In this document: positions 1-11,141 of the stretch, in pieces
Numbering within the stretch: position 1 is the first letter of the stretch
How the letters are laid out: each line of letters begins with the position of its first letter
Assembly: GCA_015847255.1 (NCBI GenBank)
Contig: JADLZK010001946.1
Location: forward strand, 52,718 to 116,717
Direction: 5' to 3'
DNA: 64,000 nt
Source of the DNA: Hyparrhenia diplandra
Taxonomy: Eukaryota > Streptophyta > Magnoliopsida > Poales > Poaceae
Position numbers and translations under genes: made by a program
The notes under the pieces: generated by a model
The model's input: the letters and a program-made list of their open reading frames with translations, nothing else
The model's database searches: none
What the model was told of the DNA's origin: nothing

Positions 1-213
1 ATGACTGGCTTGATTTGGGAAATATTTGTGCAGATCGAGCAGATTTGGAAGGCTGCAGGGAGTGAAGTGTGCGATTGCAGGAACCTGTACATGAGGTTCA
101 GCTGCAGCACAGGGGATGCCATGGGGATGAACATGGTCTCCAAAGGTGTACACATCGTGCTGCACTATCTCCAGGCTAACTTCCCTGATATGGATGTCAT
201 CAGCATATCAGGT
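1..213 (+). pseudogene. HMG-CoA reductase (HMGR) gene fragment
   Basis: HMGR makes mevalonate from HMG-CoA at the ER membrane, the committing step of cytosolic isoprenoid synthesis. From about position 87 the translation contains YMRFSCSTGDAMGMNMVSKG followed by DFPDMDVISIS-type sequence, which is the highly conserved catalytic-domain block of plant HMGR. Just upstream, in another frame (about 31-85), RSSRFGRLQGVKCAIAG matches the preceding HMGR residues. A short deletion near 80-84 therefore breaks the frame between them. The match ends at 213 with CAG followed by GTTTTCC, where an intron could begin, and no downstream HMGR exon was found. The 5' side lies outside the window. It is most likely a truncated pseudogene or captured fragment; the alternative is the end of a real gene with a sequencing indel. 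Confidence 0.75.
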
Positions 214-985
214 TTTCCCATGTTACAAATTCTTAAGCTCTTTTTTTTGTGAATTTGATCTGCTTTATTGTGCATTTGATTGTTTCTGTTTGAAAAAAGC
301 ACATTCAAATTCAGGAACCAGGTAGGAAAACAAATCTCACCGATTATACTTCCTTTGATTATAAATATACACAACATTGTCGTGAGAGCAAGCGTTGCGT
401 TGAGGCGTGGACTCTCTCCTACTAATTTTAAATCAGCGTTTCTCCACGTGCTATTGGTTGGCAAGGTATATAAGATCAATTTTGGTGTTGTACATTAATT
501 TACAAATATTATCTTTCACAAATTAGCGACCCATGTTTTGTTTGATGAAGTTGGAGATCCAAGATTAGCATGATGCATTTTCTTTTAGTTTATTATCAAA
601 ATTACTTTTACATTCCTCTCAACACGATTGAAATTATTCTTTGAAATTATTCTTGCATGCCCAAGCAAAGAACGCGAGAGAGTTCTCCTAGTTTTATTGA
701 AATGAAAACAGGGTTACAAACATACAAAGCCAAAACAAAAGCCAAAGTAAAAGGTAACAGATTCTCTCTTCTCGGCTATCTCTTTCTTGCTAAACATTTA
801 AACAAACACCACCCTGTTGGATATACAATTTATATATCGTAAGCAGGTACGAATAATCTGACGATGGCCTCAATTCACTTTTTCAAACCAATATTTAGAA
901 CCTTTCATCAAACTATAAATATTTAGAACCAGTAGGATATAGTTGATTATTATAACATTATAGAGTTGAAATAAAATAAATTTTA
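214..985. other. AT-rich stretch, no gene seen
   Basis: I see no splice-compatible coding sequence, repeat pair or RNA gene here. The short open frames have no recognisable protein features. Confidence 0.5.
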
Positions 986-1208
986 TACTCCCTGTATCTC
1001 AAAAAGATGACATTTTTACTTCTAGCATCATGTTTTGACCGTTCGTCTTATTCAAAATTTATACACAAATATAGAAATAAATATGTTATGATTAAAATAT
1101 TTTCAATGATAAAATATATAGTATTTATATAAACTTTTTGAATAAGACAAATGGTCAAACATGATGCTAAAAAGTCAAAAACATATCCTTTTTGGGACAG
1201 AGGTAGTA
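986..1208. mobile_element. Stowaway-like MITE
   Basis: The ends are inverted repeats: TACTCCCTGTATCTCAAAAAG on the left matches the reverse complement of the right end, TACTACCTCTGTCCCAAAAAG, over most of 21 bp. The CTCCCTCYGTCCCAAAAAG-like terminus with a TA target is typical of Stowaway (Tc1/mariner-related) MITEs in grasses. The interior is AT-rich and noncoding, and the length of about 223 bp fits the class. It lies downstream (3') of CCR-like gene A. Confidence 0.85.
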
Positions 1209-1804
1209 AATAACATAACAAAATTATACTGGCAAACATTTTTTGAATTACAGCACATTTGCGTGTGGAAATCGTCCCTATAAATATACCTAGATTAGTT
1301 TGTTTAAAGACAACGCGATAGGAAGACACGGGTGACAGTGTAGAGCAAGTGAGTATGAGTATGACGTGATGGGATGAGCACAAGACATGCACCAGCATGG
1401 AGCTTCAATACCAGCACAAGATGATGAAGACAGAAGATAGGTACACAGGATGACATATGGGCATTGACTTATGTAGGCTAACGGTGTGGAAAACAACATT
1501 CATCCAATTATAAGTCCTCTAACAAAAAAAAAAAAAAAAAAAAAGAATAGCATTTCTAAAAAAACATGGAATAAGTCCATCCCTCTTAACCAGACGGATC
1601 ATCATCCTTAAGTAAAAATTTATGTGCTAGTAAGTATGGTCATAACCATAGGACTAGCACTTCCGATCCTGCTGCATGCAAGGTTGTGTAAACATCTCCG
1701 GTATTTTATAATATCAATGTCTGCCTTCACCAGCTCCGGCTCCATCACGCGCCACAACAAGGAGCTAGAATCATTTGGAGTCATGCAAAGGGCTCTTTTT
1801 TAAA
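1209..1804. other. 3' flank of gene A, no gene seen
   Basis: Noncoding DNA between the MITE and the stop codon of gene A. It includes a pure A run near 1528-1546, which may be a retroposon tail; I could not find a matching target duplication. Confidence 0.4.
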
Positions 1805-3960
1805 CTAGATTATGTTGTACACGGGAGGAAAACGGCAGGGAGCCCCCTCCACATCCTCGAGAAACCCAGCCTGCTGGCAGAACTCGACGGTCTCCGCAAT
1901 TGTTTCCTTGAGCGGCCTGACCTTCCATCCCAGTTTCTTCAGCTTATCGGACGTCATTGGAGCTGGGTGGTCCACGTCATAGATGCTCTCTCTACCAATT
2001 GGAATCAAGTCAGTTAGGAATTCCCATCTTCAATATACGAAAGAACAAGAGAAATGGTTGGGGTAAGATCGAGAAGGTTTACATGCTAATGAAAGGGTAA
2101 TCATCAGGGTACATGGTCTTCAGCAAGTCCAGCAGGCCACGGGCGCTGATGACATGAGGAGCACAGATGTGCCTGCCGGAGGTTTCAGTATCTCATAGAC
2201 CAGCAAAAGAGCATCAGCAGTGTCCCGAACATCAACGATGTGCCAAAGTTTGTTCCTCATTTGATCAGGTCCTCCTGCATTTATATGAATGAAAAGTTAG
2301 TATGAGAGGATCAAGCCAAAGCAACAGTACAATCAACTGTAACTTAGTGGACCACCCTTTTTTTTTAGTATATACTATATAAAAGGGAATTATAAAAAGA
2401 CATGAATTCAGCACATTGTTTGGTGATAAGTGACGAGAAAAACCTTTCACCTTTCAGAAAGTAGGCGAGGAACTGGCAGCTTGTGTTGAGCATTGGCTGC
2501 AGAAGAGGACCAAGGACCAGAGCTGGATTGACAGTTACAACATCCAGCCCGGTTTGTTTCCCATATTCAAGTGCAGCCTCTTCTGATGAAATCTTGGCAA
2601 CAGAATACCAGTCCTGCAATTAAACTGGGCAAAGTGACGAGCTCAAATTTGGAAATGAATGGCTAAGGAGTATATTTTGAAATCAGGCCTTGATCTGTTC
2701 ATTAGGCTTTCCCCGTTTCCATTACTGTCGCGTGTTTACAGTACCAGTTACCTCATTATTCCTGCAGAATTCTTTGTCTGACCAGCAATTCTCATCTTTG
2801 ATCTTGTCTTTGGGCCAATCTTTCGGGTTGATCTCAACAGCAACCATGGATGAAAGGACAACCACTCGCTGAGCATTTGCAGCAGAGGCAGCCTTGAGAA
2901 CATTTATGGTGCCAGTAACAGCAGGACCCAGCATTTCTCGCTGAAAAGTTGTGCACAACATGATTTTTTTTTTTTTTTTTTATGAAAGTGCACAGCATGA
3001 TATTGGAGCACAAAGTATGATAAATATAGCAGAAAGCTGTGACAAGAAGTCGGAATGCACATTGCTTTTGAACAAATGACATTTTGGTTGGCTTAACTTC
3101 AGATGAGTAGCTAGTATCATTTTGTTTCTCCTAATGGAATGTCATAAATGTTATTTTCATACCGCCATCCTCTGACCATGACATATCTGTAGTTGTTTCC
3201 TTTGTAGGATTAGCATTCATGTCTATTTTTTCCCCCAAAATGTCTCCTAAATATTTAGTTGATTTTTGGCAAAAAGATCTATAATTGGTTCATGAGGAAG
3301 AACTGGTTTTTGAGCCTAAGTTTTGAAGGAATTGGACTTTTCAGTTGTGTCGAGATGGGGCTTTGCTTCAATACTCCACCTGATTAATTAAAAGTAAACG
3401 AATGTTAAGTCTTACAGAAAACTTGCCTCTGGATCGGTTATTTTCCCTGAAGGAACTGGAGTAGCGACATGAAAGACTCCCTGGCATCCTGCGATAGCAG
3501 CTGCCATAGCATCGTAGTCAAGGAGATCAGCCTTGAAAAGCTTGAGGTTTTCAGAAGCATTCTCTAACCGCTTCAGATGAGCGGTTTTCTTGTCACCTGA
3601 AACACAGGTACGACACAGAGCAAAATCGTCAGCTCTCAAGGCGGCTGTCTGGGCAGTAGTTTCCATTAAACTACAAGCTGTCTGAGCTCCTTCCCCTCAA
3701 AATTAGAGCGGATTGAGGGGAAATTGAACTAAACTACCCTCAATCCCCTCCGATCCCAAGAATGCCAACGGAGCCCTAAGTGTACTCAGACGAGGGAGTT
3801 CTTGGTTACAGTACGAACTGAGGTCGCGGACGGTGCCGTGGACGATGTAGCCGCGGGAAAGTAGGAGCTTGACGAGCCACGAGGCGATGTACCCGCCGGC
3901 GCCCGTCACGCACACCGTCTCCGCGCTCCCGGCGGCTTCCTCTGCGCGTCCGGCGGACAT
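1805..3960 (-). CDS. Cinnamoyl-CoA reductase-like gene A (six exons)
   Basis: NADP(H)-dependent short-chain reductase of the CCR/DFR (extended SDR) family. Exons in coding order: 3819-3960, 3427-3596, 2752-2940, 2451-2613, 2084-2274, 1805-1991. The start is MSAGRAEEAAG, followed by the dinucleotide-binding VTGAGGYIASWLV. The catalytic pair lies in exon 4 (DWYSVAK, Y-x3-K) and the serine in LSSMVAVEI of exon 3. The C-terminus ends ...PPVYNII. Bona fide CCR has NWYCYGK at the active site, so the substrate cannot be assigned. Intron 2 uses a GC donor (CCAGAG|GCAAGT). Exon 5 is one base short near 2182-2190 relative to gene B, which shifts the frame after LLLVYE; otherwise all exons are open. This is the most intact copy of the subgroup A, B, C. 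Family assignment is certain; whether it is functional depends on that one base. Confidence 0.85.
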
Positions 3961-4027
3961 CGCTGTTCAGCGCCTCTCTTGTCGTCCGCTGCTGCTGCTC
4001 ATGTGACTGGGAGCAGATCTGTGATAA

Positions 4028-4340
4028 GGCCGGTCTCAATCGAGAATTTCACCTTCTGGTTTATAAGATGTGAAATTTTGACATAAAATAGATGCCTCCC
4101 TCAATGCACAGTTTCATGCGAACAAGGGCCCCACAACCTCTCTCTTTCGTGGTTTAATTGTATAGTTGCGTGATAAAAACTCTATTTGTGTCTGCCAATG
4201 GGGGTTTTTCATACGTTTTCCAAGCATGTGAAACATTGCCCAAAAGGTTTTACCATAGTTTCATGCAAAAAATAAAATTTTGCTGATATGACTGCATTTA
4301 ATGTATTATAAACACTCACGAAACTCCCATTGAGGCGGCC
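4028..4340. mobile_element. Tourist-like (PIF/Harbinger) MITE upstream of gene A
   Basis: The terminal inverted repeats are GGCCGGTCTCAAT on the left and ATTGAGGCGGCC on the right. They are flanked by the 3-bp target duplication TAA (4025-4027 and 4341-4343). The homologous upstream region of gene B reads straight through at this point (GTGATAAATGG near 21937), so this is an insertion specific to copy A. It lies within about 70-380 bp upstream of the gene A start codon and so may affect its promoter. Confidence 0.8.
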
Positions 4341-4699
4341 TAATGGACACGACTCCAATCTATACTATAGGAAAAATCTTGTAAAGATATATATAAAAAT
4401 AATTCAAGTCCTTTCCTACCCATGCGGACAAGGATGACGGGAGAAAAGTCTTCAGATGCGGCACTGCTCGCGCCCGTATCTATATCTATATCTATACTAT
4501 AAAAAAGTGAACAAATTGAAGAACACTTGTCACCCATACAACTCTTTACCCGCCTTACCCAACACTCTTAGATTTTGTTCTGACACGTGGACCCATCAAA
4601 ACCTGAGGTTAGGAACATATGGAACACTGCGTGTTTGGTGTTATCGCGGACCCCTACTCCATGTTTATTTTCACCGAGGAAATGTTCACCCACCCACGT

Positions 4700-5280
4700 A
4701 TACCCGCCGCATCCTCCGTCTCCGTAGGCGCAGGGACACGCCGCCAACCGCTCCCTCTCCGCACACACCAGATGCGTCGTTGTTTCCCTGCCGAAATATC
4801 GCCGCCCCTTCATTTGTTACTGTGTCCTGTCATCCCTGTCAATCGTCATCAGAGGGCCGCACTTCTTTGTCTACCGGCTTACTATGGTCGCTCCACCCCA
4901 CCCCTTTGATCTACAACTGCCCCTCTGACCACGTACGTGCGTGTGACGAGGAAGAGCACGAGGAGCGCGACGGCGGCGGCAAGCGTGAAGGCGCGGCAAG
5001 CGAGGAGCCAGCCGGCATAGAGGCGCGCGGGGCGCCGCCGGCATTGATCCCTTCCTCCACATCCTCACCGCCAACTAGCTTTGCAGGAGGACGCCACAGC
5101 GACGTGGGTGCCTACTGCCTTCTCATCGCTTTTCCTTGAGTAACACTCTTGTTGTTCTTGTGCCTCAGCGGAGCCCGATTTCTCTCTCCAGTTTCTTCGC
5201 CGCTCGTGGAACTGTCTTCTCGGTGAACCCTGTGACGTCGAGATCAGTCTCGTCGACTTCACGGTAAGCCGGTAACGCCC
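4700..5280. other. GC-rich gene-like cargo in Helitron
   Basis: A CpG-rich island unlike its AT-rich surroundings. On the minus strand one frame gives an alanine/valine/leucine-rich, membrane-like peptide (FTLAAAVALLVLFLVTR), but no complete gene was found. It looks like a captured 5' exon or promoter of a host gene. I do not recognise the family. Confidence 0.35.
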
Positions 5281-6174
5281 GGCCTCTTCCGCGCCGGTTG
5301 GTCGTCTTTGGGCGATCTCACCTCGCGCCGGCGATCAAGGCACAGGAACAAGCAGAGCAAAGCAGCCGTCCGTGTGTGCATTTGGTCGTTATTATCTTGA
5401 TTACATCACCATGATGTCATGCAGATGCAAATTATGTCTGTTTTCTTGTAGAAATAGAAAAATAAAACCAGAAATACCACCTGTATACATGTATACACAC
5501 ACCCTCAAATGTCCATGTCTTAACCTCCGGACAGTAGAGGATTAAAAGGCCATGACCCTTCACTCGTGGAGGTCGTAGGTGGAGATGGACTCCGGCGAGC
5601 TCACTGTCGGCGAAGCGGCCGGCAGGGGATCAGGACGACGTGGCGTTGACAAACAAGGACGTTCGCAGCAAACCGGTGCCTGCTCGCCGCCCTATTTCCT
5701 TTCATTATCTATTTGTGTGTTTATTGTTATGGCTAAATATGAAGTACAAGCTAACATAACTTGTGCAAACGTATACTAATACATGCAGCTGGATCTTGTG
5801 TAAAATTAATTCCGGAAAGGATTAGTTGAAATCCCCTAATTGTTTCTGCAAGGCGGCCAACATACTTTCCTAGAAAACCAGTAAAAACTTCTGTCACAAA
5901 GAATGGTTATTACATTCATAACTTTGTTCTCTCCGCAAAAATAAGGTTGCATTTGTTACTCTAACTAAAGTTTCTTCAATTTTAATGATTTATGTGTTTT
6001 AGTTTCCTCATGTTGACGGAAAATATATTTGTGTACAAATGATAGAAGCGTTTGAATTAATAACTCTGACAAAAATTTCTTCGTTTTGTATTGATTTATA
6101 GGAATCTTAAATTTGTGTAGGAATATAGAAGCATGATAGTAAAAATTTAGAGCTTAAACATTCGGGAGTGCCAA

Positions 6175-6940
6175 ATGTATAAAATAAGTATTGACAAAAT
6201 TTGTGAGAAAGGTTGTGTAGGTATGCCTCACAATGAGGAGGAAATTCAGGCCAAAAAATGTGAAAAACAACGAGTTAGGTATGCTGCATTGCCTAGCAGT
6301 GAAAAGGACAAAATTAAGGCCAAAAAACGTGAATATCAATGTAATGTAGCCGCCGAGGTCGTCTGAAGCCGAGGATGATGCCATCCAGATTGATTGCATC
6401 ATCTCAAAACATGGAAGCATTTTTTTTTTTTTTTGTCCTCTTAGAAGAGTTTCCTTTATCATACAGATTGATTGCATCATCTCAAATCATATGCTGCATT
6501 GCTTAATCATAAGAGGAGGCATTTCGGGACAAAAAAAAACGTATATAGTCGTTGAGCTGGGCGATCTTAAGGCTAAGGCTGCTGCTTCCAAATTGATTGC
6601 ATCATCTGAAATCACAGATACGAATGGATGATAATGGAAACTCTTTTAAGAGGATATGAGCTTTAGTTTTACGAGTTGAAAATATATATTGGTATTTTGC
6701 TCTCCATTGGCATTGTTTATTTAGCAAAGGTAATACTGAACTTTTAACTATTTTTAGGTCTTTAGATCAAGGTACTCGTGAAGATCAAGACACTCTAAAG
6801 CACATGGACAAGAAGAGGTATACGCATGCAATGCCTGGTGATAAGAAAGATGAGATCCTTGCTGAAAAACGTGAGTATCAACGTAAGTACCGAGATAAGT
6901 TGAGTGCTGCCACCAAGTCCAAAATAAACTTACCATCAAC
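6175..6940 (+). pseudogene. Lysine/arginine-rich repeated peptide remnants in Helitron
   Basis: Two open stretches (6175-6366 and 6804-7001) carry related peptides: RYAALPSSEKDKIKAKKREY and AMPGDKKDEILAEKREYQRK. Similar charged repeats (KREYQRK-like) occur in the N-terminal part of proteins found with plant Helitrons; this link is from general knowledge, not a search. The surrounding frames are broken, so I read this as a decayed remnant of a Helitron-carried protein. Confidence 0.35.
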
Positions 6941-9006
6941 TCTTAATATGTCAGATATGGTATTAATATATTTTAAATATTTTAAATATATATGCATGTA
7001 GTGTCAAACATATCAGGTATAATAGTAACGTTTCCTGGTTAATCCTATATGTTTTAGGTGTTAGGAAACGATGTATATATATCACCATATAATTGTCATG
7101 CTCAGAAAGAAATTGAACCAAGAAGCATTGAACTCTGGCATTTAGGAACCAGAAGACACATTGCATGGAATAGAGGGTATGAAAAAATTATTTTAAATGA
7201 TATCTCCATTTACAATAGGTAAGCTTCTTTTATTTGGAAACTATAACTATTACTATACATGTTCGATTCCATTTTGAACAAACATTATAGATTATAGATA
7301 GATTGCTTTTAACTTGACTCATATTTATGTTATCACAGAACTATCTGGACCCATGTCTACATGGAAAGATGAAAATTGGAAATTCCACAATTATTAAAGG
7401 CAAAATCTGCAAATAAAGTTTGTCATCCCGTTTCCTGCGTCTGCAACTCTACTGACAACAACCTTGGGTACCTCTTCTATGTCAGGCAGGTCAGGGACAC
7501 CATGAAAACTATCGTCCCAAGCCACGCAACCACAATCACTGATATCAGCAATGTGATATGACACTTCTTCTTTCTGAATTCTTCGATTCTTGCATCAAAT
7601 GTGAACTGACACTTCTTTTTGAATTCTCCGATTCTTGCATCAGTTGACAACCAATACAAGCGACATAGATTGTGTTTGGTTTGTGCTCCTTTGGTGTGTC
7701 AAATTTAGGACAAGGTCAGGACCAGTTATCTTGATGAGGTGGTTTGTGTTCCTGCCTCAGCAATCTGGATTAATAGTTGTACTTGATCCTTTGCTGAGTT
7801 CGATTATGTTGAGGATACAGTTTATAAGATGGCAATGCTTCCTTTAAATGTTTTAATTTTCTCGTATTGTATGGGTTCATGTGGGCATAAAAGAGAACTT
7901 TTAAGGTTACAGTATGATTTTGCATTTGGAATATTTAGTGATTTAGTGATGTCATGTGGGCATATTTTTATATTGTTCCCTGTAGTAACTGGTATTATTC
8001 ATAAATCTTAAACAGAGTGCGTCTACAACTTTTCTGATGTGTGCAGAGATTAGCAGACTTAAAGTTACCATGACTTCGATCTTACCTTAATTTCAGATTG
8101 ATAATCACAGGTAGTTTTGCTCGGTTTTTCAGTTAATCTACTTTGTTTTCTTCTATCGTGTGACGTGACGTTTCCACTATGTTAGTACAATTTAGTAATT
8201 TACCAACTAATATAACTATTATTACCCTAATTTTCAATCAGGAGGTTTTTAGGTTCCACTTCCATGTGCAAGTACTAACTGCACTCACCAATCTGTACAC
8301 GGGTCATGGATGCATGGTGGAATCCCGATGACCTTATGTGCCGTGTCATGAAGCTCGGATTTGCTGATGATTTTTTTTCTAAAATAATATTCTTTCCTTT
8401 TCATTACTACTTGTGGGATGTAAATCTAAATGAGGTTATTTAGAGGAATAAAAACAATACCAAAACATTGATTCTGTATCTATCTGTTACCTTAAATGCT
8501 AAAATAAGAGTTTGTATTAGAGTTCAGTAAATAAATAGGAAATAGTGTTAAATGTCCGCGAGCTGAGAGATTGACATCGCTAGCTGGTTTGCATGTTACA
8601 ATTTTACCCAAATTGCATTGACATGGACTAATAGATATTCTTCTAGATAACAAACGTGTTTATTGGTATGCTTTTTTTTTTTTCTATTTTTGTTGATTAC
8701 TGATTATTTATTGTTGATACATCATTTAGTCTATTTGTCTAAGACAATACATTACCCCAACTACTGTGTTCAGATCACAAGTATTGTTAGGCTGGAGCGG
8801 AAAATATTTTTGTTAAAGAGGATATTCTAATCCTGAGGTTATGTACATTGCCCATCAATCTAAAATTTTGCTCGTTATACTGGTGTTACCTGCAACTTTT
8901 TTTTTTAATTGAACATTCTTTGATGTAATTATATTTTTGAATGCTTAATTGCACATCGCTCTACAAACTTTTCTAAAACAAATATTATTGCTACTCTTTT
9001 TAACAG

Positions 9007-9077
9007 TGCATGAAATGCTTAAGACATGCTACAGCCATATCCGGAAAACAGTGTCCAAAATGCAGGCAATTAATCAG
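9007..9077 (+). pseudogene. Captured RING-finger exon fragment in Helitron
   Basis: After a plausible acceptor (TTTTAACAG at 9006) the frame reads C-M-K-C then about 14 residues, then CPKCRQLI, and stops at a consensus donor (CAG|GTAAGT at 9077/9078). This is the second half of a C3HC4 RING finger (zinc ligands 5-6 and 7-8), as found in E3 ubiquitin ligases. The upstream half was not found nearby. The next candidate exon from 9142 meets a stop at once in this phase, so it is a fragment rather than a working gene. Confidence 0.5.
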
Positions 9078-9450
9078 GTAAGTCTTTCTTCAAAGCTGTG
9101 CAATCTTGACAAAACGTGTGTTTCATCAATGAATTCTATAGGCTTTGACAAAATGATTGCCACTCTACAGAAATTGTACTCCGAAACACCATTCAATTCT
9201 TATTTCCATGTGAAACTGAGGCAAGAACGAAACCTCTCCCTTCATGCGACAAGGATGTGAACATACCATAGCTCACTGAAAGATGGTTCACTCACAAGGT
9301 GTCACTAGGAACAACAGCAGCAGCTTCATCACCGAAGGTGAGGCAGCTGCAGCACCTTGAACGAACCCGGCAATACAACAAGCACCCACCCAATAAATAA
9401 TTAGATCCATAATTTTAGGCACGTGCGTGCCGCACGTGCATCTTAACTAG

Positions 9451-9950
9451 TCTGGAAAAGCCGTGGAAATGTCTTCAGATGGGGCCCGCCCGTGCCGGTC
9501 CTCGTGCCACTCCGCCTCCCACGCCCGCAGCCGTGCAACAACTCTCCATCCCTCAGCTTCCCACACGCATGCCAGCATGAGCTCGTGGATGGTGAGACAA
9601 CGTTGTTTTGAAGTTAAATGAAACACAACATGCGTATGAAACATTTGTAAAAACACTGGAAAAGCCATGAAAAACATATGTAACATCTAGATGAAACAAC
9701 TTACAAAATACGTGTAAAACATATACAACATTAAAAATAAAAACACTTTGACTTACAATACTTTAGAAATAGCAGGTGAAACATTTGAAACAGATGTTTG
9801 CAACATACATGTATAGCCGTTGCAACAAACGCAACATTTTGATCTACTTTTTGCAATGTCTATATAAAACACTTGCAACATACCTCCAAAAATATTGAAA
9901 CATACATTTGCAACATAGGATAGAAGAGACTGGGGCGGTCGATTTTGACC
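9451..9950. repeat. Dispersed repeat, copy 1 (downstream of Helitron end)
   Basis: It begins with TCTGGAAAAGCC immediately after the Helitron CTAG. It contains a GC-rich part (CATCCCTCAGCTTCCCACAC at about 9549-9568), followed by AT-rich sequence with many GAAACATTTG/GCAACAT motifs. The same order is seen at about 29955-30560. The class is unknown. Confidence 0.55.
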
Positions 9951-10658
9951 ATCAAGGTGGGAGTCGATGGCGAAAGTGGTGGCCCACGAGCACTACCAGC
10001 ACTTGACCCTTGATTCGACCGAGAACGATCTCAAGCGCCCCTACACATTGAAAGATCCTTGTATGGCTAAAGAGAGTGAATAGCCTAACTAAAATTCTAC
10101 AAAGACCCTAGACAAAATTGATTAGTACAACAAATTGTGAAATATAATTCTTCTAAGACCATTTTTCCTTCCTTGGAAGTAATATCCGGCATTCAAAATA
10201 AGCTTTACCTCCCCATAATGCCAATATTAAATATTTAATATCATACCTCAATAAAATATCCCCTACAATGGCCTTAAAATAATTCAAATTCATGTATCTC
10301 AACTATAAGTGGAAGCCTTTTCATATATGTTATGATGGAGTTTTGTGGGAAATATTAACACACATATTTAAACATGGGGTTATTATTCATTATGCAACGA
10401 GCTAGAATACAATGCACTTAAGAATATTCAGTACTCCTTATAAAATATGTCATTGGCGGTTAGAACCTTCCTCTATCCATCTCTCATGATTAACATAGTA
10501 GATGAAATAATAGAAATAGACATAAAGTAGAGATTATTCTTTATTTCTTTGGATATTGGTGATTACAACATATAGCTTGCACGTATATATAGTCTGTCAA
10601 GCAACTAAAGATTCCTGCTTCTTTCCTTCTTAGGACAGAGGAACAGTTTAAATTTAAA
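9951..10658. other. 3' flank of gene B, no gene seen
   Basis: AT-rich sequence. Around 10045-10080 the words TTGAAAGATCC...GAGAGTGAATAGCC resemble the first bases of a copia LTR, so a short LTR relic is possible. Nothing else is supported. Confidence 0.35.
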
Positions 10659-11141
10659 CTAGATTACGTTGTACACGGGAGGAAAACGGCAGGGAGCCCC
10701 AGCCCCTCCACGTCCTCGAGAAACCCAGCCTGCTGGCAGAACTCGACGGTATCCGCAATCGTGTTCTTGAGCGGCCTGACCTTCCATCCCAATTTCTTCA
10801 GCTTATCGGACGTCATTGGAGCTGGGTGGTCCATGTCATAGATGCTCTCCCTGCCCATTTGAAATCAAATCAGTTAGACATCACCATCAGCAGCTGAGCT
10901 CCAGTATATATATGAAGGAACAAGAGAAGTGGTTAGGTAAGAGAAGGTTTACTTGCTAATGAAAGGGTAGTCATCAGGGTACATGGTCTTCAGCAAGTCC
11001 AGCAGGTCACGGGCGCTGATGACATGAGGAGCACAGATGTGCCTGCCGGAGGCTTCGCGTGTCTCATAGACCAGCAGAAGAGCATCAGCGGTGTCCCGAA
11101 CGTCAACGATGTGCCAGAGTTTGTTCCTCATTTGATCAGGT

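Larger units (their letters stand above)
4491..9450 (+). mobile_element. Non-autonomous Helitron between genes A and B
   Basis: The 3' end is textbook: a perfect 9-bp stem GCACGTGCG / CGCACGTGC (9419-9427 and 9431-9439, loop TGC), then 11 nt ending in CTAG, followed by host T at 9451. The probable 5' end is TCTATACTATAAAAAAG preceded by A at 4490. The first TC is ambiguous because it follows short TATC repeats from about 4478. No Rep/helicase coding region was recognised. The interior holds a GC-rich gene-like segment (about 4700-5280), lysine-rich repeated peptides (see 6175-6940) and a RING-finger half (9007-9077), as expected of a gene-capturing grass Helitron. The right end is secure; the left end is inferred. 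Confidence 0.75.

Noticed and set aside
1805..3960. Calling the array genes lignin-type CCR
   Set aside because: The NWYCYGK signature is absent from every copy, so only CCR-like is supported.
4354..4380. ATCTATACTATAGG as an alternative Helitron 5' end
   Set aside because: The same sequence is present in the homologous flank of gene B (near 21960) together with its upstream neighbours, so it belongs to the duplicated gene flank; 4491 fits better. It could still be an older element end.
4456..5139. 227-codon open frame near the Helitron left end
   Set aside because: It starts before the element border, has low-complexity composition and no domain; GC-rich cargo explains the openness.
8949..9260. 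Single 103-codon protein over the RING fragment
   Set aside because: The RING cysteines are in a different frame, bounded by splice signals; the continuous frame has no protein features.
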